The notes beneath the pieces are model-generated. The model had not been told where the DNA came from and did no database searches. It was given only the letters and a program-made list of their open reading frames with translations. Source: an uncultured Bacteroides sp. (lineage in GTDB: Bacteria > Bacteroidota > Bacteroidia > Bacteroidales > Bacteroidaceae). From it: a stretch of 13,168 nt of DNA. Below are positions 1-7,600 of this stretch, in pieces; the first letter of the stretch is position 1; each line of letters starts with the position of its first letter. Location: NCBI GenBank assembly GCA_900551645.1, contig URWP01000049.1, positions 1 to 13,168 on the forward strand, given 5' to 3'. The translations under genes were made by a program, and so were the position numbers.

Positions 1-367
1 TTTGTCGTTTAGCTGCCAGTCTGGTCAATAGCAGTTCCTGTCTGTCACGATAAGGATTGATATTGTGGAGTTCCTTGATGGGCTCCTCGTTCAGAAACAG
101 CGGATTGATGTCTGCTCCGCCTGTCAGCAGGATTCCGTCTATTTCTTCCAACAGGTTGACCAGTGTTTCTGCGTCATCGAAAGGAGGAATGACAAACGGA
201 ATAGCGCCAGCCTGTAAAATGGATGTATAGTAACCCGGGGCAAGCATCAGGTTGCCGTCGCTGAAATTTCCAGTGATACCGATGACCGGTTGCTCGTGCC
301 GGTTTGGGAAACGGCTATGCAGTTTCCGGTAATCGGCTTCTATATCGAATGTCTGAGATGTTTTCAT
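1..367 (-). CDS. Gamma-glutamyl-gamma-aminobutyrate hydrolase family protein (peptidase C26, class I glutamine amidotransferase fold), N-terminal part
   Basis: Only the first 122 codons are present; the gene continues past the left edge. The start is the ATG whose complement lies at 365-367. The translation begins MKTSQTFDIEADYRKLHSRF and reaches the family core at about residue 36 with PVIGITGNF. It continues with APGYYTSILQAGAIPFVIPP (about 48-67) and the hallmark IDGILLTGGADINPLF (about 81-96), then NPYRDRQE. In this family LLTGGxDxxP precedes the nucleophile elbow carrying the catalytic Cys, which lies outside the window. Relatives cleave gamma-glutamyl amide bonds, for example in gamma-Glu-GABA during putrescine breakdown, but the substrate here cannot be read from the fragment. 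The roughly 35-residue leader before the core is not a signal peptide. The gene is divergent from ptb and has a perfect -7 element 26 nt upstream of the start codon. Family assignment is confident; exact function is not. Confidence 0.85.
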   Translation of the reverse strand, partial: MKTSQTFDIEADYRKLHSRFPNRHEQPVIGITGNFSDGNLMLAPGYYTSILQAGAIPFVIPPFDDAETLVNLLEEIDGILLTGGADINPLFLNEEPIKELHNINPYRDRQELLLTRLAAKRQ

Positions 368-392
368 ACGTTAATCTTTCTGAGAAACGGAG

Positions 393-400
393 CAAATATA
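393..400 (-). promoter_or_regulatory. Bacteroides-type -7 promoter element for the C26 amidotransferase gene
   Basis: On the minus strand this reads TATATTTG, a perfect match to the Bacteroides -7 consensus TAnnTTTG. It would place the transcription start near 385-388 and give a leader of about 20 nt before the ATG at 367. No TTTG-like -33 element is seen at the expected distance, so the call rests on the -7 match and position. Confidence 0.55.
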
Positions 401-453
401 GGGATTTAATCAGATTTATTTCCCATATTTATTTAGAAACTGTCTGTAATCTA

Positions 454-498
454 CCGTTTGTTTATTTGAGTAGAAAAACGTCCGTTTGTTTTTCAAAC
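454..498. repeat. Direct repeat CCGTTTGTTT in the ptb upstream region
   Basis: The 10-mer CCGTTTGTTT occurs at 454-463 and again at 482-491. The second copy is also the left part of a small inverted repeat, GTTTG (484-488) and CAAAC (494-498). These lie in the 171-bp space between the divergent C26 and ptb genes, just upstream of ptb. They could be regulator half-sites or only part of an A/T-rich promoter region. No perfect TAnnTTTG was found for ptb; the nearest is CACATTTG at 514-521, with a weak TTTC at 491-494 in the -33 position. Confidence 0.4.
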
Positions 499-538
499 CG
501 TGACAGTTTTAGGCACATTTGTTTAACTGGAAACTTTT

Positions 539-1459
539 ATGGAACCGATTCGTTCACTCTCACAGATGATACAGATTCTGCGTTCCCGTTCGATACGTCG
601 GCGGGGAGCGGTGGTCTGTCCCAACGACCCGCATACTGAGTATGTAATTATCCGGGCGCTTCGGGAAGAAATAGCGGAATTTTTATTGGTGACTGATGAT
701 GCACACTTGGAGGTAGCTTGGCATCTGCGTTCTGCTTCTCCCAATTTTGTCCATATTTATACGGCTGGAACACCTGATGAGGCAGCCATGCTGGCCGTCC
801 ATCTGGTGCGGACAGGAGAAGCCGATATCTTGATGAAAGGGCTGATTAATACAGATAATCTGTTGCGGGCTGTACTTCATAAGGAACAGGGGCTGCTTCC
901 ACACGGAGGTGTATTGAGTCATGTAGCGGTGGCCAGGGTTCCTCTTTATCATAAATTGCTGTTCTTCTCGGATGCGGCGGTGATTCCTCGTCCTACATTG
1001 GAGCAGTTCCGTGCATTTATTCAGAACGATGTTACCTTGTGTCGAAAACTGGGACATGAAGAACCGCGTATCGCTTTGTTGCACTGTTCGGAAAAGGTGA
1101 ATGAAAAGTTTCCGCATACGTTGAGTTATGTGCAACTGAAGGAAGAAGCTTCACAAGGTATGTTCGGTTCAGTCTTTATGGACGGTCCGATGGATGCCAA
1201 AACTGCCTGTGACGCCCATAGCGGCGAAATTAAAGGGCTTTCTTCTCCGGTTGTCGGGAATGCTGATATCCTGGTCTTTCCGAATATTGAAGCTGGAAAT
1301 ACATTTTATAAGACACTCTCCTTGTTCGGTGACGCCGATATAGCCGGTATGCTGACGGGGACCCTTGCCCCGGTGGTTGTACCATCGCGCAGTGATTCAG
1401 GGAACTCGAAGTATTACAGTCTGGTGCTCGCTTGTCTGGCAGGGAACCAAAACGATTGA
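539..1459 (+). CDS. ptb: Phosphate butyryltransferase (phosphate acetyl/butyryl transferase family)
   Basis: A 306-residue cytoplasmic enzyme predicted to interconvert butyryl-CoA plus phosphate with butyryl-phosphate plus CoA. The length matches the family (about 300 residues). Recognisable segments are ADILMKG (95-101), PHGGVLSH (121-128), a conserved region around MDGPMDAKTA, DILVFPNIEAGN (243-254), and the C-terminal VVVPSRSDS segment, which in this family lines the CoA/phosphate site. No malic-enzyme or DRTGG extension is present, so this is the short Ptb form and not a Pta. The start at 539 is the first ATG giving the full domain. The stop lies 4 nt before the butyrate kinase ATG, so the two are surely co-transcribed and probably translationally coupled. 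In an amino-acid-fermenting gut Bacteroidales the real substrate may be branched-chain acyl-CoA (isobutyryl or isovaleryl); that is inference. Confidence 0.92.
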   Translation: MEPIRSLSQMIQILRSRSIRRRGAVVCPNDPHTEYVIIRALREEIAEFLLVTDDAHLEVAWHLRSASPNFVHIYTAGTPDEAAMLAVHLVRTGEADILMKGLINTDNLLRAVLHKEQGLLPHGGVLSHVAVARVPLYHKLLFFSDAAVIPRPTLEQFRAFIQNDVTLCRKLGHEEPRIALLHCSEKVNEKFPHTLSYVQLKEEASQGMFGSVFMDGPMDAKTACDAHSGEIKGLSSPVVGNADILVFPNIEAGNTFYKTLSLFGDADIAGMLTGTLAPVVVPSRSDSGNSKYYSLVLACLAGNQND

Positions 1460-1463
1460 TACC

Positions 1464-2591
1464 ATGAAAATTCTAGTCATTAATCCGGGCTCTACCTCCA
1501 CCAAGCTGGCGGTATTCGAAGATGGTTTGCTCATTTGGAAACAGAGCATATCTCATCCAGCGGCTGAACTGGCCCCTTTTCAGCATATTAATGAACAGTA
1601 TGAATACCGGAAGCAACATGTCCTGGAAACTTTGGAACAGGCAGATATTCCATTGCAGTTTGATGCCGTCGTTGCCCGGGGAGGAATGCTGCGTCCGATT
1701 CCCGGTGGAGTCTATCAGATAAACGAGGAGATGAAGCATGACTTGTGGCATGCCAGTATGGAACATGCTTCCAACCTGGCAGGACTGATAGCCGATGAAC
1801 TGGCACAGCAGATGGATTGTCCGGCTTTCCTGGCCGACCCGGTGGTTACGGATGAACTGCGTGATATTGCTCGTATCAGTGGTATACCGGAACTGCCTCG
1901 TATTTCCATTTTCCATGCTTTGAACAGTCGTGCTGTTTCGCGAAAATATGCGGCAAGTATCGGGCGGGCTTATGAAGAACTGGATCTGATTGTCGTGCAT
2001 CTGGGAGGGGGTATTTCGGTCAGTGCCCATCATCGGGGTAAGGTTGTCGATGTGAATAACGCTCTGAATGGAGAGGGACCTTTCAGTCCTGAACGTGCCG
2101 GAACCTTGCCAGCCAGGCAATTGGTGGATTTGTGCTTCAGCGGGAAATATACTTATACTGAAATCAGGAAACTGATTAACGGGAAAGGCGGGTTGATGGC
2201 TTATCTGAATACGACTGATGTACAGGCTGTTATCCGTCTGGCACAGAAAGGTAGCAAAAAGCATGAAATGCTGTTGGAAGCCATGATGTATACTGTAGCA
2301 AAACAGATTGGTGCTATGTATGTGGCTTCACATTGTCATGTAGATGCCATCATTGTAACTGGAGGTATTGCTTATAACGAATATTGTATAGATTTGCTTC
2401 GCCGGTGGGTAGGTTCCATGGCAGAAATTGTGGTGACTCCGGGCGAAGATGAAATGGAAGCATTGGCAATGAATGCATTTGGCGTTTTGACTGATAAGAT
2501 TCCTTTGCAAGTCTATCAACCGGAAATACAAGAACAGAAAATTGCAGATTTGTTAGGAGGATTCCAGGCGTTGGAGTGTGAGCCTGAGTAA
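1464..2591 (+). CDS. buk: Butyrate kinase (acetokinase family, ASKHA fold)
   Basis: A 375-residue enzyme that transfers phosphate between acyl-phosphate and ADP, giving butyrate (or a branched short-chain acid) plus ATP; the reverse reaction activates the acid. The N-terminus ILVINPGSTSTK (3-14) is the acetate/butyrate kinase phosphate-binding signature. HLGGG (179-183), the NNALNGEGPFSPERAG region (198-213) and TGGIAYNE (299-306) are the other family landmarks. The reading frame is open further upstream to an ATG at 1365, but the signature begins immediately after the ATG at 1464, which is also 4 nt after the ptb stop, so 1464 is chosen. About 20 residues after the core (from VYQPEIQEQK onward) form a variable C-terminal tail, making it slightly longer than typical Buk proteins. 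It is the last gene of its operon and is followed by a strong hairpin. Confidence 0.93.
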   Translation: MKILVINPGSTSTKLAVFEDGLLIWKQSISHPAAELAPFQHINEQYEYRKQHVLETLEQADIPLQFDAVVARGGMLRPIPGGVYQINEEMKHDLWHASMEHASNLAGLIADELAQQMDCPAFLADPVVTDELRDIARISGIPELPRISIFHALNSRAVSRKYAASIGRAYEELDLIVVHLGGGISVSAHHRGKVVDVNNALNGEGPFSPERAGTLPARQLVDLCFSGKYTYTEIRKLINGKGGLMAYLNTTDVQAVIRLAQKGSKKHEMLLEAMMYTVAKQIGAMYVASHCHVDAIIVTGGIAYNEYCIDLLRRWVGSMAEIVVTPGEDEMEALAMNAFGVLTDKIPLQVYQPEIQEQKIADLLGGFQALECEPE

Positions 2592-2630
2592 AAGCCGGTG
2601 TTTCGGACTGACTGCTCAGACGTTTGTAAA

Positions 2631-2676
2631 ACAATGCTCCCTTCCGGTTTTTTTAAAGTCCGGAAGGGAGCATTGT
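2631..2676. terminator. Hairpin between convergent buk and DUF4491 genes, probable bidirectional terminator
   Basis: A perfect 17-bp inverted repeat pairs ACAATGCTCCCTTCCGG (2631-2647) with its complement at 2660-2676 across a 12-nt loop that contains seven T. The hairpin lies between the 3' ends of two convergent genes. The U-tract expected after an intrinsic terminator is absent on the plus strand and short (about four U) on the minus strand, so the stem must do most of the work. Confidence 0.75.
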
Positions 2677-2684
2677 GATTGAAG

Positions 2685-3011
2685 TCAGAACCGATGTTGT
2701 TCATATTCAGTCTTTCGCTTCGGATTCATTGGGAACCAGCCTTTCAATACACGTTCACGTTGTTCGAACAATTCTTTGATAGTCCAAAACGAGGAAAACG
2801 AAAATACCCCCAACAGCGATGAGATAAGTATGTCTTCTATCCACACAGAACCGGCGATGCCAAGGATTCCCAGAACCAGAAATATCCACCAGCAACGTGT
2901 TCCCCAATAGTATTCGGCTTTCACCACTATCGGATGGAACAGACCGATGATTAAGAAGGTACAGATGCCGATGACAATCCCGCCGATATGGTAGGTATTC
3001 AGCCAGTCCAT
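2685..3011 (-). CDS. DUF4491 family small inner-membrane protein
   Basis: A 108-residue protein with three hydrophobic segments at about 8-30, 41-57 and 61-78, followed by a basic cytoplasmic-looking tail. The tail ELFEQRERVLKGWFPMNPKR (80-99) is the conserved end that I associate with the DUF4491 family, found mainly in Bacteroidota and other anaerobes. No catalytic motif is visible and the function is unknown. Its ATG overlaps the stop of the upstream Lrp-type gene by 1 nt (TAATG), so translation is probably coupled and the two genes share a transcript. No signal peptide distinct from the first transmembrane segment is seen. Family assignment is from remembered sequence character; topology is inferred from hydrophobicity. 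Confidence 0.8.
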   Translation of the reverse strand: MDWLNTYHIGGIVIGICTFLIIGLFHPIVVKAEYYWGTRCWWIFLVLGILGIAGSVWIEDILISSLLGVFSFSSFWTIKELFEQRERVLKGWFPMNPKRKTEYEQHRF

Positions 3012-3478
3012 TATTTACCGTCTTTACGGATAGGAATTTCTTTTTTGATGCTCTGTTCCAGAGAAATCAATGTTTCGGTAGCTGTTACGCCCGGAATTTC
3101 CTGAATACGGGAGTTCAACAGTTCCATCAAGTGTTCGTTGTCTGTACAGTAAAGCTTGGTTAGCATCGTATATGGTCCAGTTGTAAAGTGGCATTCTACG
3201 ATTTCGGGAATCTTTTCCAGCTGTTCTACTACACTTTTGTACATGGAACCCTTTTCCAGTTTGATTCCTACGTAGGTACAGGTACTGTAACCCAGACTTT
3301 TCGGATTCACGTGATAGCCTGAACCGATGATGACACCCAAATCAATCAGGCGCTGTACACGCTGATGGATGGCAGCACGTGAGACACCGCATTCAGCAGC
3401 GACATCTTTGAACGGAATACGTGCATTCTGTGAAATGATTTCCAGAATCTGCTTGTCAAGATTATCAATTTTTTCCAT
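3011..3478 (-). CDS. Lrp/AsnC family transcriptional regulator
   Basis: A 155-residue DNA-binding regulator, the usual Lrp/AsnC length. The N-terminal winged helix-turn-helix spans about 4-60: LDKQILEIISQNARIPFKDV, then the helix pair VAAECGVSRAAIHQRVQRL (26-44) and LGVIIGSGYHVNP. The C-terminal RAM (ligand-binding, oligomerisation) domain spans about 65-150 and contains the typical VECHFTTGPYTMLTKLYC stretch. Such proteins usually sense amino acids and form dimers to octamers that wrap DNA. The frame is open upstream to an ATG at 3559, but MEKIDNLDKQ at 3478 is the normal family start and a perfect -7 element lies inside the longer frame, so 3478 is chosen. It is followed directly by the DUF4491 gene. 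Targets cannot be read from sequence; autoregulation is usual in the family. Confidence 0.93.
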   Translation of the reverse strand: MEKIDNLDKQILEIISQNARIPFKDVAAECGVSRAAIHQRVQRLIDLGVIIGSGYHVNPKSLGYSTCTYVGIKLEKGSMYKSVVEQLEKIPEIVECHFTTGPYTMLTKLYCTDNEHLMELLNSRIQEIPGVTATETLISLEQSIKKEIPIRKDGK

Positions 3479-3509
3479 AGTTATGTATCTTATTATATCA
3501 TTTTGTAAG

Positions 3510-3540
3510 CAAATATAGGAAAAGTTTTTTAGCTGACACA
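3510..3540 (-). promoter_or_regulatory. Bacteroides-type promoter for the Lrp-DUF4491 operon
   Basis: The minus strand reads TATATTTG at 3517-3510, a perfect TAnnTTTG -7 element. A weak -33 match (TGTG for TTTG) lies at 3540-3537, separated by 19 nt. The start of transcription would fall near 3503, leaving a leader of about 25 nt before the ATG at 3478. A 12-nt stretch around the -7 box (AGCAAATATAGG on the plus strand) is identical to that in front of the C26 gene at the left edge. Confidence 0.6.
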
Positions 3541-3594
3541 CTTTTGTCGTAGAAATCACATTTTTTAAAATAAAAAGGTTATGGATGCCAGCTT

Positions 3595-3999
3595 TCAGAC
3601 AATCATTTTCTTGATTCTGGCTATTTTCCCTTTCCGTTCGAATGAAAAAGTATTGCTGTGCTGATCAAGGTATTCCAACAGGTACAGGCTTTTCTCCAGC
3701 AGATTCTTTTGCTCGTTGTCGGAGGACTGGATAAGAGCATCCTGATAGAGCAGTTCCGCGAGGATTTCCACCCGGTCCAGCAGTTCATGTGTTTCGAAAG
3801 TTTGGCAGAGATACATCAACAGGTATTCCTTGTCTTGTGTACAGAAAAATTCTTTGGATTCCAGAAAATAGGTACGGTACATGCCTTCGAATTCCAGTTG
3901 GATATTTTCTTGAGGAAGGTATTCTTTCTTTTCAATCAGCTTTTCGAGCGCATCGAAAAATTGACGGATGAGACGTTTGATATAGTCACGTTCCAACAT
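3595..3999 (-). CDS. Hypothetical helical cytoplasmic protein
   Basis: A 134-residue protein I do not recognise with confidence. It has no signal peptide or membrane segment and is rich in Glu, Leu, Lys and Gln in a pattern that suggests an all-alpha fold: MLERDYIKRLIRQFFDALEK at the N-terminus, a central acidic region with FETHELLDRVEILAELLYQD, and a basic C-terminus ending IARIKKMIV. The opening resembles small Bacteroidota and Firmicutes proteins with TPR-like helices, but I would not assign a family. It is a real gene by codon quality, by a perfect -7 element 31 nt upstream, and by its placement as the only plausible gene in this interval. It is divergent from the NUDIX gene. A 116-bp gap with a separate promoter sets it apart from the downstream Lrp gene. 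Confidence 0.75.
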   Translation of the reverse strand: MLERDYIKRLIRQFFDALEKLIEKKEYLPQENIQLEFEGMYRTYFLESKEFFCTQDKEYLLMYLCQTFETHELLDRVEILAELLYQDALIQSSDNEQKNLLEKSLYLLEYLDQHSNTFSFERKGKIARIKKMIV

Positions 4000-4030
4000 A
4001 ATGCTTTAATATTTCTAAGGTTTGGGGCAA

Positions 4031-4038
4031 CAAAAATA
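4031..4038 (-). promoter_or_regulatory. -7 promoter element for the hypothetical helical protein
   Basis: The minus strand reads TATTTTTG, a perfect TAnnTTTG match, 31 nt upstream of the ATG at 3999. No convincing -33 element is present at the standard spacing. Confidence 0.5.
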
Positions 4039-4072
4039 CAATTATTTGGCAGATTCCTATTATCAATTCAAT

Positions 4073-4080
4073 TATCTTTG
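4073..4080 (+). promoter_or_regulatory. -7 promoter element for the NUDIX gene
   Basis: TATCTTTG is a perfect TAnnTTTG match, placing the transcript start near 4087, about 20 nt before the ATG at 4106. A TTTG at 4045-4048 is a possible -33 element, but its 24-nt spacing is longer than usual. This location also argues against the longer reading frame opening at 4022. Confidence 0.55.
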
Positions 4081-4105
4081 CGCTGTATCATTAAATTGGA
4101 AGCAT

Positions 4106-4627
4106 ATGCACCCATTAGAACTCTTCAAATATTGTCCGAAGTGCGGGTCTTCGCATTTCGAAGTTCATAATGAGAAATCCAAGCACTGTACCGATTGCGG
4201 ATTTACTTATTATTTCAATTCCAGTGCGGCTACGGTAGCTTTTATCTTGAATCATCGGAACGAGTTGTTGGTATGTCGCCGTGGGAAAGAACCTGCCAAA
4301 GGAACCTTGGATTTGCCGGGTGGCTTTATTGATATGTATGAAACCGGTGAAGAAGGTGTAGCCCGTGAGGTGAAGGAAGAAACTGGGCTGGTGGTGACCG
4401 AAGCACGCTATCTGTTCTCGTTGCCGAACACTTATTTGTATTCTGGTTTTCTGGTGCATACACTCGATCAGTTTTTCTTGTGTAAGGTGGAGGAAGATGA
4501 TTGTTTGTTGGCTATGGATGATGTTGCAGAAACCAGTTGGCAACCGTTGGAGCAGGTTAACCCTGAAGATTTCGGGCTGGATTCAGTGAGAGAAGGAGTC
4601 AGAAGGTTTCTGGCGGCCCATCGGTGA
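4106..4627 (+). CDS. Zinc-ribbon NUDIX hydrolase
   Basis: A 173-residue cytoplasmic pyrophosphohydrolase of the nucleoside-diphosphate-linked-X type. A four-Cys zinc ribbon lies at the N-terminus: C10-P-K-C13 and C28-T-D-C31. A perfect NUDIX box GX5EX7REUXEEXGU follows, with G73, E79, R87-E88, E91-E92 and G94-L95; the glutamates bind the catalytic metal. The ribbon-plus-NUDIX order recalls NudC-type NADH pyrophosphatases, but the protein is shorter and I do not see the extra N-terminal domain or the SQPWPFPQS motif of NudC. The substrate (ADP-ribose, NAD(H) or another nucleotide) is therefore open. The start at 4106 is chosen over an in-frame ATG at 4022 because the -7 box lies between them and the ribbon begins 9 residues after 4106. 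The TPR gene starts 35 nt downstream without an obvious promoter, so it may share this transcript. Confidence 0.9.
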   Translation: MHPLELFKYCPKCGSSHFEVHNEKSKHCTDCGFTYYFNSSAATVAFILNHRNELLVCRRGKEPAKGTLDLPGGFIDMYETGEEGVAREVKEETGLVVTEARYLFSLPNTYLYSGFLVHTLDQFFLCKVEEDDCLLAMDDVAETSWQPLEQVNPEDFGLDSVREGVRRFLAAHR

Positions 4628-4662
4628 TAAGAATGAATTAATAAAATCAGGAATAAAGTTGT

Positions 4663-7600
4663 ATGAAGAATAGAAGACAAAAATGGATAGCGGGACTACT
4701 TTGCGCCTTTCCGTTGGCAATGGCGGCACAGCAGACCGAACCGCTGACGGGGCCACAACGTCTGTTCGAGGATGGGAAAATCTTGTTCGAACGTCATGAT
4801 TATGCGGCTGCCCGTCAGACGTTGGAACGTTATCTGCAGAATCAGGAATGTAACATTTCGCATGAGGAAGCAGATTACATGATGGCATGTACGGCTTACG
4901 AGTTACAGTTGTCGGATGCAATGCAGCAGTTACAGAATTATTTGAAAAAATATCCGGAATCCCGATACCGTAACCGGATTCAGGCACTGATAGGTTCTGC
5001 TTATTTCTTTAAAGGGGATTATGAGGCGGCGGTTCAGGCTTATCAGCAGGTAGATATTGATTTGTTAGGTGATGTCGAACGTGATGAATGTGCCTTGCGT
5101 TTGGGTACCTCATATCTGAAGATGAATAATCTGGATGAGGCCTATATCTGGTTTTCTGTCATTCGGGCAGCTAGCAGTAAATATGCGGCAGATGCTCGTT
5201 ATAATTTGGCTTACATTGACTATGTGAAACAGCGTTATGAGCAGGCCTGGGAAGGTTTTACGGCTGTAAAGGACATACCTGAATACCAGGCTTTGGCTCC
5301 ATATTATCTGGCTGATATCCAACTTATCCGAAAAAACTACCGACAGGCGATTCAATTAGCCGATGCTTATCTGCAGGCTTATCCACAGCAGGAGTTTGTG
5401 CCTCAAATGCAACGTATAGCCGGTGAGGCCCGTTTCGGACTTAAGGATTATGTTTCTGCTATTCCTTTGTTGGAAGCTTATCATGATGCAGTGGATTTTC
5501 CGGCACGGAATGCCATGTACAGTCTGGGTATGAGTTATTTCAATACGGGAGTCTATTCCAAGGCTGCCTTGCGTTTGGGAGAGGCTGCCGGACCACAGGA
5601 TGCTATGTCACAGAACGCTTATTTGCACATGGGGTTGGCTTATCTTCAACTGCGTGACCGCAATCGGGCACGTATGGCATTCGAACAGGCTTCTACCATG
5701 AATTTTGATTCGCGGACGAAAGAACAGGCCCTTTATAATTATGCACTCTGTATTCATGAGACCTCTTATTCTCCGTTTGCTGAATCGGTAACAGTTTTCG
5801 AACGCCTTCTGAATGAATATCCTAATTCTCCATATGCCGATAGGGTAAACGATTATCTGGTAGAGGTCTATATGAATACAAGAAGCTATCAGGTTGCCTT
5901 GCAATCAATAGCCAAGATTTCCAGACCAAGCCGACAGATTCTGGAGGCTAAACAGCGGATTCTTTTCCGGTTGGGCACTGAAGCATTTGCACAGGCAGAT
6001 TTTCCGAAAGCTATTGATTATTTTTCCCAATCCTTGCAGTTGGGTAGTTACAACCAACGTACGCAGGCTGATGCTTATTATTGGCGAGGTGAATCTAAGT
6101 TCCGGATGGAGCAATATGTACCTGCTGAAGCTGATATGAAACTTTATTTGGGAGTAGTTACAGACAGGAAAACACAGGAATATGCATTAGCTCTGTATAA
6201 TTTAGGTTATACTTCATTCAAACAGAAAAAGTATGAAGAAGCTTTGAAATGGTTCGAACGCTGTGTGCAGAATGGTAGCTTGCTTCCGGAAAAATCGGTG
6301 ATAGCTGATGCGTATAACCGAATGGGGGACTGCCATTTCTATGCGCGTCGTTTTGCTGACGCCGGAACACAGTATGCGCAGGCTGCTACAGTAGATCCTT
6401 CATTGGGTGATTATTCTCTTTTCCAGAAAGGACTTGTTCAGGGTTTGCAACGTAACTATCGGGAAAAAATACAGAGTCTGAATCAATTGATTTCTACGTA
6501 TCCTTCTTCCCAATATCTGGACGACGCCTTGTATGAACAGGGACGTGCTTTTGTTCAGTTGGAAGACAATGTCAATGCAATCAAACGTTATACTTTGTTG
6601 GTTGAGCGTTTTCCGGAAAGTCCGCTTTCCCGAAGGGCTGCCAATGAAATCGGTCTGTTGTATTATCAGGATGACAACTATAATCAGGCAATTGCTGCTT
6701 ATAAGAAAGTTATCCAGTCTTATCCGGGTAGCGAAGAGGCTAAACTGGCTCAGCGTGATTTGAAGTCCATTTATGTGGATTTGAATAAGGTCGATGAGTA
6801 TATGTCTTATACATCGAATTTGCCGGGTGGAGTACAGTTTGATGCCAGTGAACGTGATTCATTGACTTATGTGGCTGCAGAAAAAGCTTATATGCGTGGA
6901 GATATAGCTGGAGCTACATCTAGTTTTACTCGTTATCTCCAGTCGTTCCCACAAGGTGCCTTTAGCGTAAATGCAACTTATTATTTGGGGCTGATAGCTT
7001 ATAATCAGAAGGATTATACTCAGGCCAGTGCTTATTTGGATAAAGTTGCTTCTTATCCAGGTAGTAAATTTGCGGTAGAGGCAACAGAATTATCGGCTGA
7101 AATGGCTTATAATGCTAATGATTATAACAAAGCACTAGGACTTTATAAGCGTCTGACAGATCAGGCTGCTACACCCGAAGCACGTAATCAGGCTGCTACA
7201 GGAGCATTGCGTAGCGCATACATGGCAAAGAATCAGGCAGAGATTATCGGTACGGCTTCTACTTTGTTGGCTCAGAGCAAACTGACACCTGAACTGGCGA
7301 ATGAAGCTTATTATTATCGTGCCAAAGCTTTTATGGAAAGTGGAAAGACAACCGAAGCTTTGAACGACTTCAAGATATTAGCTAAAGATACCCGTACTGT
7401 TTATGGAGCAGAAGCGAAGTATCAGGCAGCCCAGATTTATTTCGATCAGGGCCAGACCGCAAAAGCGGAACAGGAAGTGCTTGACTATATTGAGGTAAGT
7501 ACACCACATGCTTATTGGTTGGCCCGAAGTTTTGTCTTGTTGTCTGATGTTTATGTACAGATGGGACGTAAATTGGATGCCAAGCAGTATCTGCTTTCTT

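Noticed and set aside
1365..1463. 33-residue upstream extension of butyrate kinase
   Set aside because: It overlaps the 3' end of ptb in another frame, and the kinase signature starts right after the ATG at 1464.
1473..2264. 263-codon minus-strand reading frame across buk
   Set aside because: It is antisense to a clear enzyme gene and its composition is that of a shadow frame.
4022..4105. 28-residue upstream extension of the NUDIX protein
   Set aside because: The perfect -7 box at 4073-4080 lies inside it, and the zinc ribbon begins just after the ATG at 4106.
4702..4704. Cys in the signal peptide of the TPR protein as a lipoprotein site
   Set aside because: The residue before it is Leu, which does not fit a lipobox, and the better cleavage site is at AMAA/QQ.
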